Assembly: GCF_018070025.1 (NCBI RefSeq)
Contig: NZ_JAGPYQ010000001.1
Span: 2,170,001 to 2,234,000, forward strand
Direction: 5' to 3'
DNA from: Streptomyces liliiviolaceus
GTDB taxonomy: Bacteria > Actinomycetota > Actinomycetes > Streptomycetales > Streptomycetaceae
Length of the DNA stretch: 64,000 nt
Below the pieces are notes generated by a model. It had not been told where the DNA came from, made no database searches, and saw nothing but the letters and a program-made list of their open reading frames with translations. The translations under genes were made by a program, and so were the position numbers. Shown here piece by piece: positions 41,207 through 49,959 of this stretch (positions within the stretch are counted from its first letter, which is position 1; each line of letters starts with the position of its first letter).

Positions 41207-44200
41207 ATGTCCGGAGGGGTCAGTCGTAGAGCCGTGCTCGGGGCCGGGGCGGGGGCCGGGTTGCTGGGGTTGTCGGGGGCCGGGACCGCGTGGGCGGAGG
41301 GTGTGCCGCAGGCCGCTGCCGATACCGCTTCGGACCCGGGCGCGTACATCTCCTTCTCCCCGGAGCCCGGAGCCTTCCGGCTCGTCGGCGCCCCGGTCGT
41401 CGTCAGCGCGGACGATCACCCCGGAGTCGTACGGGTGGCCGGTGACCTGCGGGACGACATCGAGCGGGTCACGGGGGTGCGGCCGGGGGACTCGGTCGCG
41501 CGCGAGGTGGTCCTGGTGGGGACGGTCGGGCGCAGTGCGCTGATCGACGGGCTGGTCGCGGCCGGGAAGCTCGACGTCGACGGGATCCGCGGCCGGTGGG
41601 AGACCTCGTTGCAGACCGTGGTCGAACGCCCGATGCCCGGGGTGGAGCGGGCGTTCGTGATCGCCGGCAGCGACCAGCGCGGCACGATCTTCGGGGCGTA
41701 CGACGTCTCGTACGGGATCGGGGTCTCGCCCTGGTACTGGTGGGACGACGTGCGGCCGGTGCGGCGGAGCGAGGTGTACGTGCGGCGGGGGCGCTTCAGC
41801 CAGGGCACGCCGGCCGTGAAGTACCGGGGTGTCTTCATCAACGACGAGAATCCGGCGCTGGGGACCTGGGCGCCCGGGTACTTCGGGCCGGGGAAGGCTC
41901 CCGGTCACCCCGGCGGCTTCACCGCGGACTTCTACGCGAAGGTCTTCGAGGTCCTGCTGCGGCTGAAGGCGAACTATCTGTGGCCGGCGGTGTGGGGGCG
42001 GGCGTTCGCGGAGGACGACCCGGAGAACCACGCGCGGGCGACGGCGTACGGGATTGTCATGGGCACGTCTCATGAGGCGCCGATGATGCGGGGTATCGAG
42101 GAGTGGAACCGGCATGCCGTGCCGGCCGTGCGCGACAGCGCGGGGAACATCGTGACGCCGGGGCGGGACCCGTACGGCGGCACCGGCGAGTGGTCGTTCC
42201 GGCGGAACGCGGAGGCCGTCAAGGCGTACTGGCGTGACGGCATCCGGCGGATGGCCGACCAGGGCTTCGAGGGGGTCGTCACCCTCGGTATGCGGGGCAA
42301 CGGCGACACCAGCCTGCCGGACGGCGACGGCATCGAGCTGATGCGGGAGATCATCGCGACGCAGCGGTCGATCATCGAGGACGTCACCGGCCGGGCCGCC
42401 GCCGAGACCCCGCAGGTCTGGACGCTCTACAAGGAGGTCCAGCGGTACTGGGACCGCGGGCTGCGGGCGCCGGACGACGTGACCGTCGTGCTGACGGACG
42501 ACAACTGGGGCAACATCCGCAAGCATCCCGATCAGGGGGAGGGGGAGGGGGAGGGGGAGGAGGGCACAGGGAAGGGGGTGCGGGGTGGGGGTTACGGCCT
42601 GTATTACCACTTCGACTACGTGGGCGTTGGCCGCAACTACAAGTGGGTGGACACCGCCTCGCTGCCGAACCTGTGGGATCAGCTCCACCAGGCCGCCGCG
42701 TACGGGAACCGGGAGCTGTGGGTCACGAACGTCGGCGATCTGAAGGGCAACGAGCTGCCGACGGAGTTCTTCCTCGACTACGCGTGGGACCCGGGGCGAT
42801 GGCCGCTGGAGCGGCTGGGGGAGTGGGAGCGGCGGTACGCGCGGCAGAACTTCGGTGACGCGCACGGGCAGGCGGCGGCGATCGCGTCCGTGCTCGCGGC
42901 GTACGGGCGGCTCCAGTCGCGGCGCAAGCCCGAGCTGCTGAACCGCCGGATCACGCTGGTGGACGGGCGGGTCGTGTACGACGACCAGGAGACGCCGTTC
43001 CACTTCGGCCACCGTGAACTGGAGCGGGTCACCGAGGAGTGGCAACGGCTCGGCGAGGAGGCGGCGCGGATCGGCCGACGGCTGCCGGCCGCGGACCAGG
43101 ACGCGTGGTTCGAGCTGGTCGGGTACGAGGTGGCGGCGACGGCCAACCTGTACGGGCTGCGGGCGGCCGAGTTCACGAACCTGTTGTACGCCGGGCAGGG
43201 GCGGGCCGCGACGAACGGCCTCGCGGCCGAGGCGGAGGCGGGGCTCGCCCGGGATCTCGCGCTCGCCGAACGCTTCAACGCGCGGGTGGCGGGCGGCAAA
43301 TGGCGGGGCTTCCAGACCCAGCCGCACATCGGGTACGGGGATGTGGAGCGCTACGGCCCGAACGCGCCCTGGCAGCAGCCCGAGCGGGACAACGTGGCAC
43401 TGCCGGACGAGATCTTCCCGGCGGTGCGGCGGATCGAGGTGCCGGCGGGGGCGGAGCTGGGGGTGGCGGTGGACGGGGTGGAGGGGTGGTGGCCGGGGGG
43501 AGGAGGCCCGGGCGCGGCTTCGGATTCGGGTTCGGGTGCGTGTTCGGGTGCGGGTTCGGGTGCGGGTTCGGCTGTGTTGCCGGTGTTCAGTCCGTATCAG
43601 ACGCGGCCCGATCAGTACATCGAGGTGTTCAACCGGGGGCGTACGGCCTTCGACTACCGGATCACGTCGTCCGTGCCGTGGCTCGTGGTCGACCGGCCGC
43701 GCGGGCGGGTCCAGGAGCAGGTACGGGCGGTGCTGACGGTGGACTGGGCGAAGGCTCCGCGGGGGCGGACGGAGGCGTCGGTGACCGTGGCGGGGGCGGG
43801 GGAGTCGGTGCAGGTCGGGGTGATCGCGGAGCAGCCGTCGGTACGGGTGGCGCGCGGGCTGCGGGGGTTCGTGGAGGCGGGCGGTTACGTCGCCGTCGAC
43901 GCCGAGCACTTCACGCGCTCGGTGGGGGCGTGGCGGCGTATCGACGGGATCGGGCGTACGGGGGCGGGCGTGACGCCGTGGCCGGTGACGGCTCCCGGAT
44001 GGACACCGGTTCTGGGAGGTTCGTCACCGCGGCTTGAGTACGAGGTGAGTCTGCTGTCGGAAGGGGCGGTCACCGTGTGGGTGTACTTGTCGCCGCGGAA
44101 TCCGGCGTTGGCCACGGGTGCCGGGCTGCGGTACGGGGTCTCGTTCGACGGGGACGCGCCGCAGATCGTCGACATCCACGCGGCGACCGGGGCCGACGAC

Positions 44201-44422
44201 GGGCTGATGAATATGGAGTGGGCCCGCAACACATCGGACAACGTCAATCGCACGTCTACGCGCCACACGATCGGGGCCGGGGCCGAGGTCGGGGCTGCGG
44301 GGGTGCACCGGCTCGTGTTCTGGGCGGTCGATCCGACGGTGGTGGTGCAGCGGCTGGTGATCGACACGGGTGGGTTGACGGCGACGTATCTGGGGCCGCG
44401 GGAGAGTTGGCGCGTGCGCTGA
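41207..44422 (+). CDS. Secreted GH115-type xylan α-glucuronidase
   Basis: 1071 residues. A Tat signal (SRRAVLGAGAGAGLLGLSGAGTAWA; core SRRAVLG) predicts export. Family GH115 blocks: VIAGSDQRGTIFGAYDVSYGIGVSPWYWW, KYRGVFINDENPALGTW, MGTSHEAPMMR and LTDDNWGNIRK, the catalytic barrel. A C-terminal GH115_C domain (from about residue 860, EAGGYVAVDAEHFTR) follows. Two low-complexity insertions are unusual: QGEGEGEGEEGTGK (near residue 445) and SGSGACSGAGSGAGSA (near residue 770). The family removes glucuronic acid from xylan. It starts at ATG 41207 after GAGGGG; its 3' end meets the marR gene. Confidence 0.85.
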   Translation: MSGGVSRRAVLGAGAGAGLLGLSGAGTAWAEGVPQAAADTASDPGAYISFSPEPGAFRLVGAPVVVSADDHPGVVRVAGDLRDDIERVTGVRPGDSVAREVVLVGTVGRSALIDGLVAAGKLDVDGIRGRWETSLQTVVERPMPGVERAFVIAGSDQRGTIFGAYDVSYGIGVSPWYWWDDVRPVRRSEVYVRRGRFSQGTPAVKYRGVFINDENPALGTWAPGYFGPGKAPGHPGGFTADFYAKVFEVLLRLKANYLWPAVWGRAFAEDDPENHARATAYGIVMGTSHEAPMMRGIEEWNRHAVPAVRDSAGNIVTPGRDPYGGTGEWSFRRNAEAVKAYWRDGIRRMADQGFEGVVTLGMRGNGDTSLPDGDGIELMREIIATQRSIIEDVTGRAAAETPQVWTLYKEVQRYWDRGLRAPDDVTVVLTDDNWGNIRKHPDQGEGEGEGEEGTGKGVRGGGYGLYYHFDYVGVGRNYKWVDTASLPNLWDQLHQAAAYGNRELWVTNVGDLKGNELPTEFFLDYAWDPGRWPLERLGEWERRYARQNFGDAHGQAAAIASVLAAYGRLQSRRKPELLNRRITLVDGRVVYDDQETPFHFGHRELERVTEEWQRLGEEAARIGRRLPAADQDAWFELVGYEVAATANLYGLRAAEFTNLLYAGQGRAATNGLAAEAEAGLARDLALAERFNARVAGGKWRGFQTQPHIGYGDVERYGPNAPWQQPERDNVALPDEIFPAVRRIEVPAGAELGVAVDGVEGWWPGGGGPGAASDSGSGACSGAGSGAGSAVLPVFSPYQTRPDQYIEVFNRGRTAFDYRITSSVPWLVVDRPRGRVQEQVRAVLTVDWAKAPRGRTEASVTVAGAGESVQVGVIAEQPSVRVARGLRGFVEAGGYVAVDAEHFTRSVGAWRRIDGIGRTGAGVTPWPVTAPGWTPVLGGSSPRLEYEVSLLSEGAVTVWVYLSPRNPALATGAGLRYGVSFDGDAPQIVDIHAATGADDGLMNMEWARNTSDNVNRTSTRHTIGAGAEVGAAGVHRLVFWAVDPTVVVQRLVIDTGGLTATYLGPRESWRVR

Positions 44423-44437
44423 GCCCGGACTCGTCGA

Positions 44438-44899
44438 TCAGTCCTGGCCGCCGTGGTCCTTGATCGACTGTTCGATGGTGTACGCGGTCGTGGTGAATGC
44501 CTCGATCTGCTCCGCTGTCAGTTCTCGGACGGAGATCTCCTCCAGGGTTCGCCACATCTCGGTGATGGGGGCGCGCAGGGCGCGGCCGGCGTCGGTCAGG
44601 CGGACGACCAGGACGCGTCGGTCGTGGGCGGACGGTTCCCGGGTGAGGAGCCCGGCCTCCTGCATGCGGCGCAGCGACTTGGAGACGGTGGAGTGGTCGA
44701 GGCCGACGCCCTCCAGGAGTTCGGACTGGGTCTGCTCGTCGCGGTCGAAGAGCTGCATCAGGAGCAGTTCCTGACCGGGATGCAGGTTCATGGCGCGGAG
44801 CATGGCTGCGGCGTGGCCGCGGTGGGTGCGGGCGAGTACGAAGATCGCGTAGCTGAGGTGGCCGTCGCGGGCCGTGGTCGGGGGGGTGGGGTTGATCAT
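44438..44899 (-). CDS. MarR-family transcriptional regulator
   Basis: 153 residues. The winged helix is QTQSELLEGVGLDHSTVSKSLRRMQEAGLLTREPSAHDRRVLVVRLT (about 57-105; core LDHSTVSKSLRRMQEAGL), with the DRR wing typical of MarR. AAGGAAC precedes the ATG. The oxidoreductase lies upstream on the same strand, and two similar palindromic sites lie before that gene at 46211-46263. It probably controls the reductase, though the operator assignment is inference. The repeat-filled gap 44900-45248 separates them. Confidence 0.9.
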   Translation of the reverse strand: MINPTPPTTARDGHLSYAIFVLARTHRGHAAAMLRAMNLHPGQELLLMQLFDRDEQTQSELLEGVGLDHSTVSKSLRRMQEAGLLTREPSAHDRRVLVVRLTDAGRALRAPITEMWRTLEEISVRELTAEQIEAFTTTAYTIEQSIKDHGGQD

Positions 44900-44943
44900 T
44901 GTTGTTCCTTGGGTGCGGGTTCAGTGGGGGGTGGCCTACAGGA

Positions 44944-45150
44944 TTGCGCAGTTCCCCGCGCCCCTAGGGGGTGGGGCTGGCCCCGATGTTCTGCTGCGGG
45001 TCCGGTGGGGGTGGGCCGCGCAGTTCCCCGCGCCCCTTACGGGGCCTGGGGCGAGGCTTCACCGACCTGCAGCCAAACTTCGTACCCCCGCCCCCTACCC
45101 CCTAGGGGCGCGGGGAACTGCGCGACCAGCCCCCACCGGACCCGCACCCG
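44944..45150. repeat. Repeat cluster with GCGCAGTTCCCCGCGCCCC core; a ~40-bp inverted pair
   Basis: A direct copy of the core lies at 44946-44964. Copies at 44997-45037 and 45104-45144 are inverted to each other over about 40 bp, with only a few mismatches, around a ~66-bp centre. No gene is seen from 44900 to 45248. Confidence 0.85.
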
Positions 45151-45248
45151 AAACCCAAGGGCGCAAGGAACGGCGCAATCTCTTAGGGGTGCGGGCGCGG
45201 GGCACAACCCGTGTGCGTCGCCCTCATGGGGGTCGCTGTACGGGCGGG

Positions 45249-46163
45249 TCAGGCGACTGTGAGGACGAGCTTTCCGCGGCCGTGGCCCGCGTCGCTCGTC
45301 TGCTGGGCCTTGGCCGCGTCGGCGAGCGGGTAGGTCGTGCCGACCGTGACGGTCAGGTCGCCGTCGGCGGCCATGCGGGCGAGTTCGGCGAGGCGGGTGG
45401 CCGAGCGGCGCTGCGGGCCCTCGGCGAAGACGATGCCCAGTTCGCGGGCCCGGAAGTCGGCCGTGGTGACGATGCGGTCGGTGCCGCCGCGCAGGGTGAT
45501 GGAGTCCTCCAGCGCGCCCTTGCCCGCGGCGTCGAAGACGGCGTCCACGCTGTTGGGAGCGACTGCGCGGACTCTTTCGACCAGGTTGTCTCCGTAGGTG
45601 AGGGCCGTGGCGCCGAGTGAGCGCACGTAGTCCTGGTTGGTGGGGCCGGCGGTGCCGATGACGTGGGCGCCGCGGGCGACAGCGAGCTGCACGGCGATGG
45701 TGCCGAGCGCGCCGGACGCGCCGTGGATCAGCAGCGTCTCGCCGGCCTTGATGTCGAGGAGGTCCAGGACCCGCTCGGCGCCGTCGCTCGCCACGGGCAG
45801 TGCGGCTGCCTGCGTCCAGTCCAGGGCAGCCGGCTTGGGGGCGAGGACGGTCGCGTCGGCCAGTGCGTACTGGGCGTAGGAGCCGGTGTCGGACCAGCCG
45901 AGCACCTCGTCGCCGACCTTGAACTGGTCGACAGCCTCACCCACGGCGTCGACGACTCCGGCGATCTCGCCGCCGGGGATGGCGGGCAGCGTGGTGGGGA
46001 AGATGGCTTCCATGATCCCGGAGCGGATCTTTCCGTCCACCGGGTTGACGCCCACGGCCTTGACCTGGACGCGGACCTGGCCGGGCCCCGGCTGGGGCAC
46101 CTCGACCTCGGTCTCGTGCAGGACCTCGGTGCCGCCGAACGCGTCGAAAACGATGGCCTTCAT
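45249..46163 (-). CDS. Zinc-independent quinone oxidoreductase (MDR family)
   Basis: 304-residue NADPH-dependent reductase of the QOR/ζ-crystallin group. MKAIVFDAFGGTEVL starts, VNPVDGKIRSG and PGGEIAGVVDAVGEAVDQFKVGDEVLG follow, and LLIHGASGALGTIAVQLAVARGAHVIGT is the dinucleotide-binding fold. Zinc-binding cysteines are absent, as expected. The ATG at 46163 was chosen; the frame stays open far upstream through another, decayed gene. Two 20-bp palindrome-like sites (46211-46230 and 46244-46263) lie 48-100 bp ahead, likely bound by the MarR protein. Confidence 0.9.
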   Translation of the reverse strand: MKAIVFDAFGGTEVLHETEVEVPQPGPGQVRVQVKAVGVNPVDGKIRSGIMEAIFPTTLPAIPGGEIAGVVDAVGEAVDQFKVGDEVLGWSDTGSYAQYALADATVLAPKPAALDWTQAAALPVASDGAERVLDLLDIKAGETLLIHGASGALGTIAVQLAVARGAHVIGTAGPTNQDYVRSLGATALTYGDNLVERVRAVAPNSVDAVFDAAGKGALEDSITLRGGTDRIVTTADFRARELGIVFAEGPQRRSATRLAELARMAADGDLTVTVGTTYPLADAAKAQQTSDAGHGRGKLVLTVA

Positions 46164-46210
46164 GACTGCTGTCTCCTTCGGTGAGCTGGTCCTGCGACCA
46201 CCGACCACAT

Positions 46211-46263
46211 TTGTGTGGCCAGCCACATAAAAAGTAGCACCGATTGTGTGGCTAGCCAAGTAG
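46211..46263. promoter_or_regulatory. Twin operator-like sites before the oxidoreductase
   Basis: Two 20-bp copies, 46211-46230 and 46244-46263, start TTGTGTGGC and continue AGCCA then TA; the first contains TGTGGC-CA-GCCACA. Their starts are 33 bp apart, about three helical turns. The AT-rich spacer is the probable promoter of the minus-strand gene. Confidence 0.8.
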
Positions 46264-46308
46264 TTGGCGGAGGGGCGCTCTGGAGTCGGGGATGTTCCGG
46301 TGCTGCTG

Positions 46309-46748
46309 TCAGTCCGTGGCGGGGTATCGCGGCAGGTCGGCCGTCGAGATGGTCCACTCGGCGATCGTGACGTCCTCGCCGTAGAGGAAGTCCTTGCGGG
46401 TCGCGTAGCGGGGGCCGTCGGGGGTGGGGTGGATGTCGGAGAGGACGGCGCCCGTGCCGCTACGGGGGTCGAAGATCGCGTAGATGGGGATTCCGACCAG
46501 CGGGTAATCGCGTCCGTCAGTGTCCTGATGTCGACGCGGGCACCGGTGGGCAGCGACTGGATGTGGACGCCGAGCCCGATCGCGAGCCCTGACAGCTGCG
46601 GGTGCTGGGCGAGGTGGTTGCCGATCACCGTGAAGCGGGCGGTGTGGCGGACTTTGACGTGTGTGACGCCTCGCGGATGCTGCTGCGCAAACTGCTGCGG
46701 AATCCGGGGCCGGGCGCACGGGGGCGCGCTAGGGTGCTGAGTATCCAT
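46309..46748 (-). pseudogene. Uma2/DUF820-like gene, frameshifted remnant
   Basis: The C-terminal part, YPLVGIPIYAIFDPRSG… (46309 upward to about 46510), fits Uma2 (VGIPVYVIVD… then a RTRR/FGE tail). The preceding part, HVKVRHTARFTVIGNHLAQHP… LGVHIQSLPTGARVDI, lies in another frame (from 46748 to about 46510). The catalytic Asp/Glu-x-Lys part is missing, which suggests a deletion with frameshift. It looks dead; sequencing error cannot be excluded. Confidence 0.55.
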
Positions 46749-47029
46749 GGGGAAGCGTCTTCTTCCTCGGTGGTCAGGCCCTCGATCGGGAGTCCAGTCC
46801 CGGCCGGGGGCCGTCGCATGTTCTGGGGTCTGTTCGGGCGAGCATATGACCGACAACCAGTCAGAAATCCAGCTGAGTTGGGGATTGTCACCCTTGTGGG
46901 CGAGGCGGGTTCGCGGTGCTGACGAGAGGCCGACCTGGGTCAGGTGAGAGCCGGGTGGGGCTGGGTTTGGTGGGTTCTCTCCCTGAGTTCTTGAAAAGCA
47001 TTTGATGCCGGGCGGTACCGGTCGGTCGT
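46749..47029. other. Spacer without a supported gene
   Basis: Short open frames exist but have no ribosome site or recognisable product. Lower GC parts (46840-46900) resemble a promoter area or decayed DNA. Confidence 0.4.
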
Positions 47030-47527
47030 TTACCGGGACGGTGGAATCCGGGGACCGGTGGGGGCTGGTGCCGAGCCGGCGGGCTTCAGCGCCGGCGTCA
47101 GTGCTGATGACGGTGCCGGATGCGGTACGAAGTTGAGCTCGGCCCAGACCGTCTTGCGCGGGGGTCTGCCGGGCGTGACGCCCCAACGGTCGGAAAGCGC
47201 CTCCACGATGACGAGTCCGCGCCCCGACTCGTCGGCGGGGCCCGGGTGTTGCGGGCCGAGGGTCCGCCGGTCGCCGCGGGTGTCGGTCACCTCGATGCGG
47301 AGGGTGCCGCCGATCACGTACAGCGTGAGGCGGAAGTCGCGGCCGGGGACGCGGCCGTGCGTGACGGCGTTGGCGGCCAGCTCGGCCACGATGTGCTCCG
47401 CGCGGTCGGGGTCCAACGGCAGCTCCCAGGCGCGGACTTGCTCGGTCGTGAACCGCCGGGCGAGACGGGCGCCGCGGGGTGTCGCTGACAGGAGCAGGCT
47501 GAAGCTGCGGACGGTTTCTTGATTCAC
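47030..47527 (-). CDS. Anti-sigma-factor-like ATP-binding protein (HATPase, RsbW type)
   Basis: 165 residues with the GHKL ATPase boxes: AEHIVAELAANAVTHGRVPG (N box) and IEVTDTRGD (G1), then GRGLVIVEALSDRWGV (G2). Its tail is Pro/Ala-rich. Streptomyces encode dozens of these next to XRE and DUF397 genes, as in the whiJ-like loci; a serine kinase or anti-sigma role is possible. GTG 47527 (VNQETV) was chosen; a TTG 18 bp upstream would also be in frame. It is divergent from the XRE gene 140 bp away. Confidence 0.82.
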   Translation of the reverse strand: MNQETVRSFSLLLSATPRGARLARRFTTEQVRAWELPLDPDRAEHIVAELAANAVTHGRVPGRDFRLTLYVIGGTLRIEVTDTRGDRRTLGPQHPGPADESGRGLVIVEALSDRWGVTPGRPPRKTVWAELNFVPHPAPSSALTPALKPAGSAPAPTGPRIPPSR

Positions 47528-47667
47528 GTCACACAGCGTGGCCAATCGTGTCTACTTTGAACTGGGGTTACGACTGTGCGTATCGGAACTGTCGCGCTGT
47601 GGTCCCGGTCTGTCTTGGCTGTCTCGGGTGTCGTACGGGTGCGGGCGGGAGTTGGAGGTGGGTGGCG

Positions 47668-48519
47668 ATGAGCAGCGGTGAGGGTGTGGATGAGGCGGGC
47701 TGGGACCTCGAACCGGGGGACGAGAGCGCGCCGCTGGTGGAGGCCGTCGGGCGGCTGCTCAGGCTCTGCCGCGAGGCGGCCGGGCTGCGGGTCGCCGACG
47801 TCGGTGAAGCCCTCGGATACGGCGAGGACATGATCCGCAAGATCGAGCGTGGGGCGCGGATTCCCCGGCCGGAGTTCCTGGACCGGGCGGACGAGGTGCT
47901 GAACGCGAGCGGGCACCTCAAGGCGTTCAAGGGGGATGTGGAGAGGGCCCGGTATCCGAAGAAGGTGCGGGAGCTGAAGGAGTTGGAGGACCGGGCTGTC
48001 GAGTTGCTGCAGTACAGCAACCACAACATCCAGGGGTTGTTGCAGACGCCGGAGTATGCGCGGGCGTTGTTCGAGATGGTGCTGCCTGCGTACTCGCCGG
48101 ATGAGGTGGAGCGAGGCATTGCCGCTCGTATGGCGCGGAAGGCAATTTTCGAGAGCGATTCCCCTCCGACGGTCAGTTTTGTCCAGGAGCAGGTGACGCT
48201 GGAGCGCCCGCTAGGTGGGAAAATGGTGCTGCGGCGGCAGCTTGAGTACCTGCTGGAGGTTGCGCAGATGCGACACGTCACGCTTCAGGTCATGCCGACT
48301 CAGTGTGAGGAGCACGGTGGAGTACACGGCTTGATCCAGGTGCTGAAGTTCGCCGATGGCACGGCCGTGGGTCGCTGCCCAGGCGCGTTCAACGGCCGCC
48401 CGGTCTCCGACCCCCGGGCCCTTCGTATCCTGGAACTCCGCTACGGCATGATCCGGGCGCAGGCTCTCACCCCGAGGGAGTCGCTGGCCTTTATCGAACG
48501 AACGCGAGGAGAGCTATGA
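47668..48519 (+). CDS. XRE-family regulator with DUF5753 domain (WhiJ-like)
   Basis: 283 residues. Helix-turn-helix: LVEAVGRLLRLCREAAGLRVADVGEALGYGEDMIRKIERGARIP (about 27-70; core LRVADVGEALGYGEDMIRKI), then the DUF5753 ligand-like domain from ELEDRAVELLQYSNHNIQGLLQTPEYARALFEM to the end. The ATG at 47668 has GGAGG 9 bp ahead. The stop overlaps the DUF397 start as ATGA, so both are coupled. WhiJ-type proteins act in sporulation control with a small DUF397 partner. Confidence 0.9.
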   Translation: MSSGEGVDEAGWDLEPGDESAPLVEAVGRLLRLCREAAGLRVADVGEALGYGEDMIRKIERGARIPRPEFLDRADEVLNASGHLKAFKGDVERARYPKKVRELKELEDRAVELLQYSNHNIQGLLQTPEYARALFEMVLPAYSPDEVERGIAARMARKAIFESDSPPTVSFVQEQVTLERPLGGKMVLRRQLEYLLEVAQMRHVTLQVMPTQCEEHGGVHGLIQVLKFADGTAVGRCPGAFNGRPVSDPRALRILELRYGMIRAQALTPRESLAFIERTRGEL

Positions 48520-48770
48520 GCACCACGGAACTCCGCTGGTTCAAGAGCAGTTACAGCAGCGGTCCTGAGGTTGATGACTGCGTCGAGGCTGCCCTGGAGT
48601 GGTTCAAGAGCAGCTATAGCGACAGCGGCGATATCAATGACTGCGTCGAAATAGCGAAGGCGCCTGCCGCCGTCCACGTTCGCGACTCCAAGAACCCCGC
48701 CGGGGCGCGGCTCACCCTCAGCCCCGCCGCCTGGGCGTCGTTCGTGGCACCCATGGCGCCAGGCCACTAG
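48516..48770 (+). CDS. DUF397 protein with duplicated core motif
   Basis: 84 residues. WFKSSYSSGPEVDDCVEAA at residues 8-26 is followed immediately by WFKSSYSDSGDINDCVEIA at residues 29-47, then VHVRDSKNPAGARLTLSPAAWASFV, the normal end of DUF397. Ordinary members have one W(R/F)KSSYS…NCVE unit; here two in tandem. It overlaps the regulator's stop codon. DUF397 proteins are partners of the XRE regulators; duplication may change binding, though that is untested. Confidence 0.88.
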   Translation: MSTTELRWFKSSYSSGPEVDDCVEAALEWFKSSYSDSGDINDCVEIAKAPAAVHVRDSKNPAGARLTLSPAAWASFVAPMAPGH

Positions 48771-48788
48771 CTGGGATTGGGGGCCGGG

Positions 48789-49832
48789 TCACTGCATGTT
48801 CTGCACATGCGGATGGCCGGGCGCGACCGTACACACGTACAGCTGCAAGTTGTAGCTGCGGCCGATGTTCAGCTGGGTCGCGCAGGACGGGCCGCGGTAG
48901 TGCAGGCCCGTATAGCCGGCGTCCTCCACAGGACGCCAACTCCCGTTGCCGCCGTCCCATTCGCTGCCGTCGATGGTGAGCAGGGGCCGCACGGCCGAGC
49001 CGCATTCGGGGCATGCCATGGGGAACGGATCGCTGAAGCTCCAGGGGGCGTGGCCGCCGAGCTTGCAGCCCGGGGCGACGCTGAGGTCGTACTGATAGCC
49101 GATGACGGCGGCGTCATCCAGCTCATCCCCGTCCTCAGGCTCTTCCGGGGTCTGCTCCTCCTCCCAGGCCTCGATGCGGTCCGCCAGGTCCTCGGGCAGT
49201 TCGTGCGGGGCAGGGTACTCGGTGACCGTCTCCGGGTGGAGTACGCAGGGCTCGGGGAGGTAGTCGTCGTTGCCGATCACCGAGGGCTGCGGGGCGGCGG
49301 TGAGGGGGTCGGTCACGTCGGTGGAGGCGCGCCAGCGGAGCGTGACCGCGGGGAGGTAGTCGGCGGCGTGGTCGAAGGGGCACCACAGGACCTGGAGCAG
49401 ATCGGTACCGGCCGGGCAGGGCAGCGCGGGGACGTCGGCGGCGTACAGCTGGACCACGGGGATCATGGGGGCCGGGCCGTCCTGGGGTATCCGGGTGCGG
49501 CCGGAGATCGAGGCGCGGTCGACGATGACGCGCTCCTCGGGGGTGAGGAGGTCGGCGCCCTCGGCGCGTGGCCGGTCCCAGGCCTCGTCGAGGATGCGTC
49601 GCCCCAGCCGTACGTCGTCGAGGGCGACACCGCGGTGCGAGGGGCCGGCGTGATCCGGGCAGGTGGGCCACGGTTCGTGGGCAGGCCAGAGGAGCGGCCC
49701 GCCGATCGAACTGTCGGCGGCGGTCGGCGCACCGGCACGCGGGTGCAGTCGTACGGCGGTACGGGCCATCGGCGCCAACTCGGGGAAGAGGGCGGCGATG
49801 TCGAGGGGGCGGGGTGGAGTGGTGCGGGGCAT
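48789..49832 (-). CDS. DUF1963 (YwqG-like) protein
   Basis: 347 residues. GGPLLWPAHEPWPTCPDHAGP near residue 44, PVVQLYAADVPALPCPAGTDLLQVLWCPFDH (about 124-155) and KLGGHAPWSFSDPFPMACPECGSAVRPLLTIDGSEWDGG (from about 256) match DUF1963. The function is unknown; YwqG homologues often sit in toxin/immunity neighbourhoods. The ATG at 49832 is normal. It is convergent with the DUF397 gene, ending 18 bp after that gene's stop. Confidence 0.85.
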   Translation of the reverse strand: MPRTTPPRPLDIAALFPELAPMARTAVRLHPRAGAPTAADSSIGGPLLWPAHEPWPTCPDHAGPSHRGVALDDVRLGRRILDEAWDRPRAEGADLLTPEERVIVDRASISGRTRIPQDGPAPMIPVVQLYAADVPALPCPAGTDLLQVLWCPFDHAADYLPAVTLRWRASTDVTDPLTAAPQPSVIGNDDYLPEPCVLHPETVTEYPAPHELPEDLADRIEAWEEEQTPEEPEDGDELDDAAVIGYQYDLSVAPGCKLGGHAPWSFSDPFPMACPECGSAVRPLLTIDGSEWDGGNGSWRPVEDAGYTGLHYRGPSCATQLNIGRSYNLQLYVCTVAPGHPHVQNMQ

Positions 49833-49959
49833 GGGGAGAGGCTATGGGTGCACGCAGGCGCTAGGTGAAGGTGGGGCACGCACGATGGCCGATGGCCGAT
49901 GGGGCGCGGGCGGTGGCGTACACCTGGTCCACCGAGGGGGATAGGGGGATGCAAACGCC

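Noticed and set aside
41156..43909. 917-codon open frame antisense to the GH115 gene
   Set aside because: Arg/Pro-rich shadow with no domain; the plus strand has signal peptide and family blocks.
46747..46947. A 66-codon plus-strand gene
   Set aside because: No ribosome site, Arg-rich translation and no similarity to known small proteins.
45249..47186. A single 645-residue oxidoreductase with long N-terminus
   Set aside because: The enzyme family starts at 46163; the upstream part crosses two operator-like sites, a Uma2-like remnant and the ATPase gene shadow.
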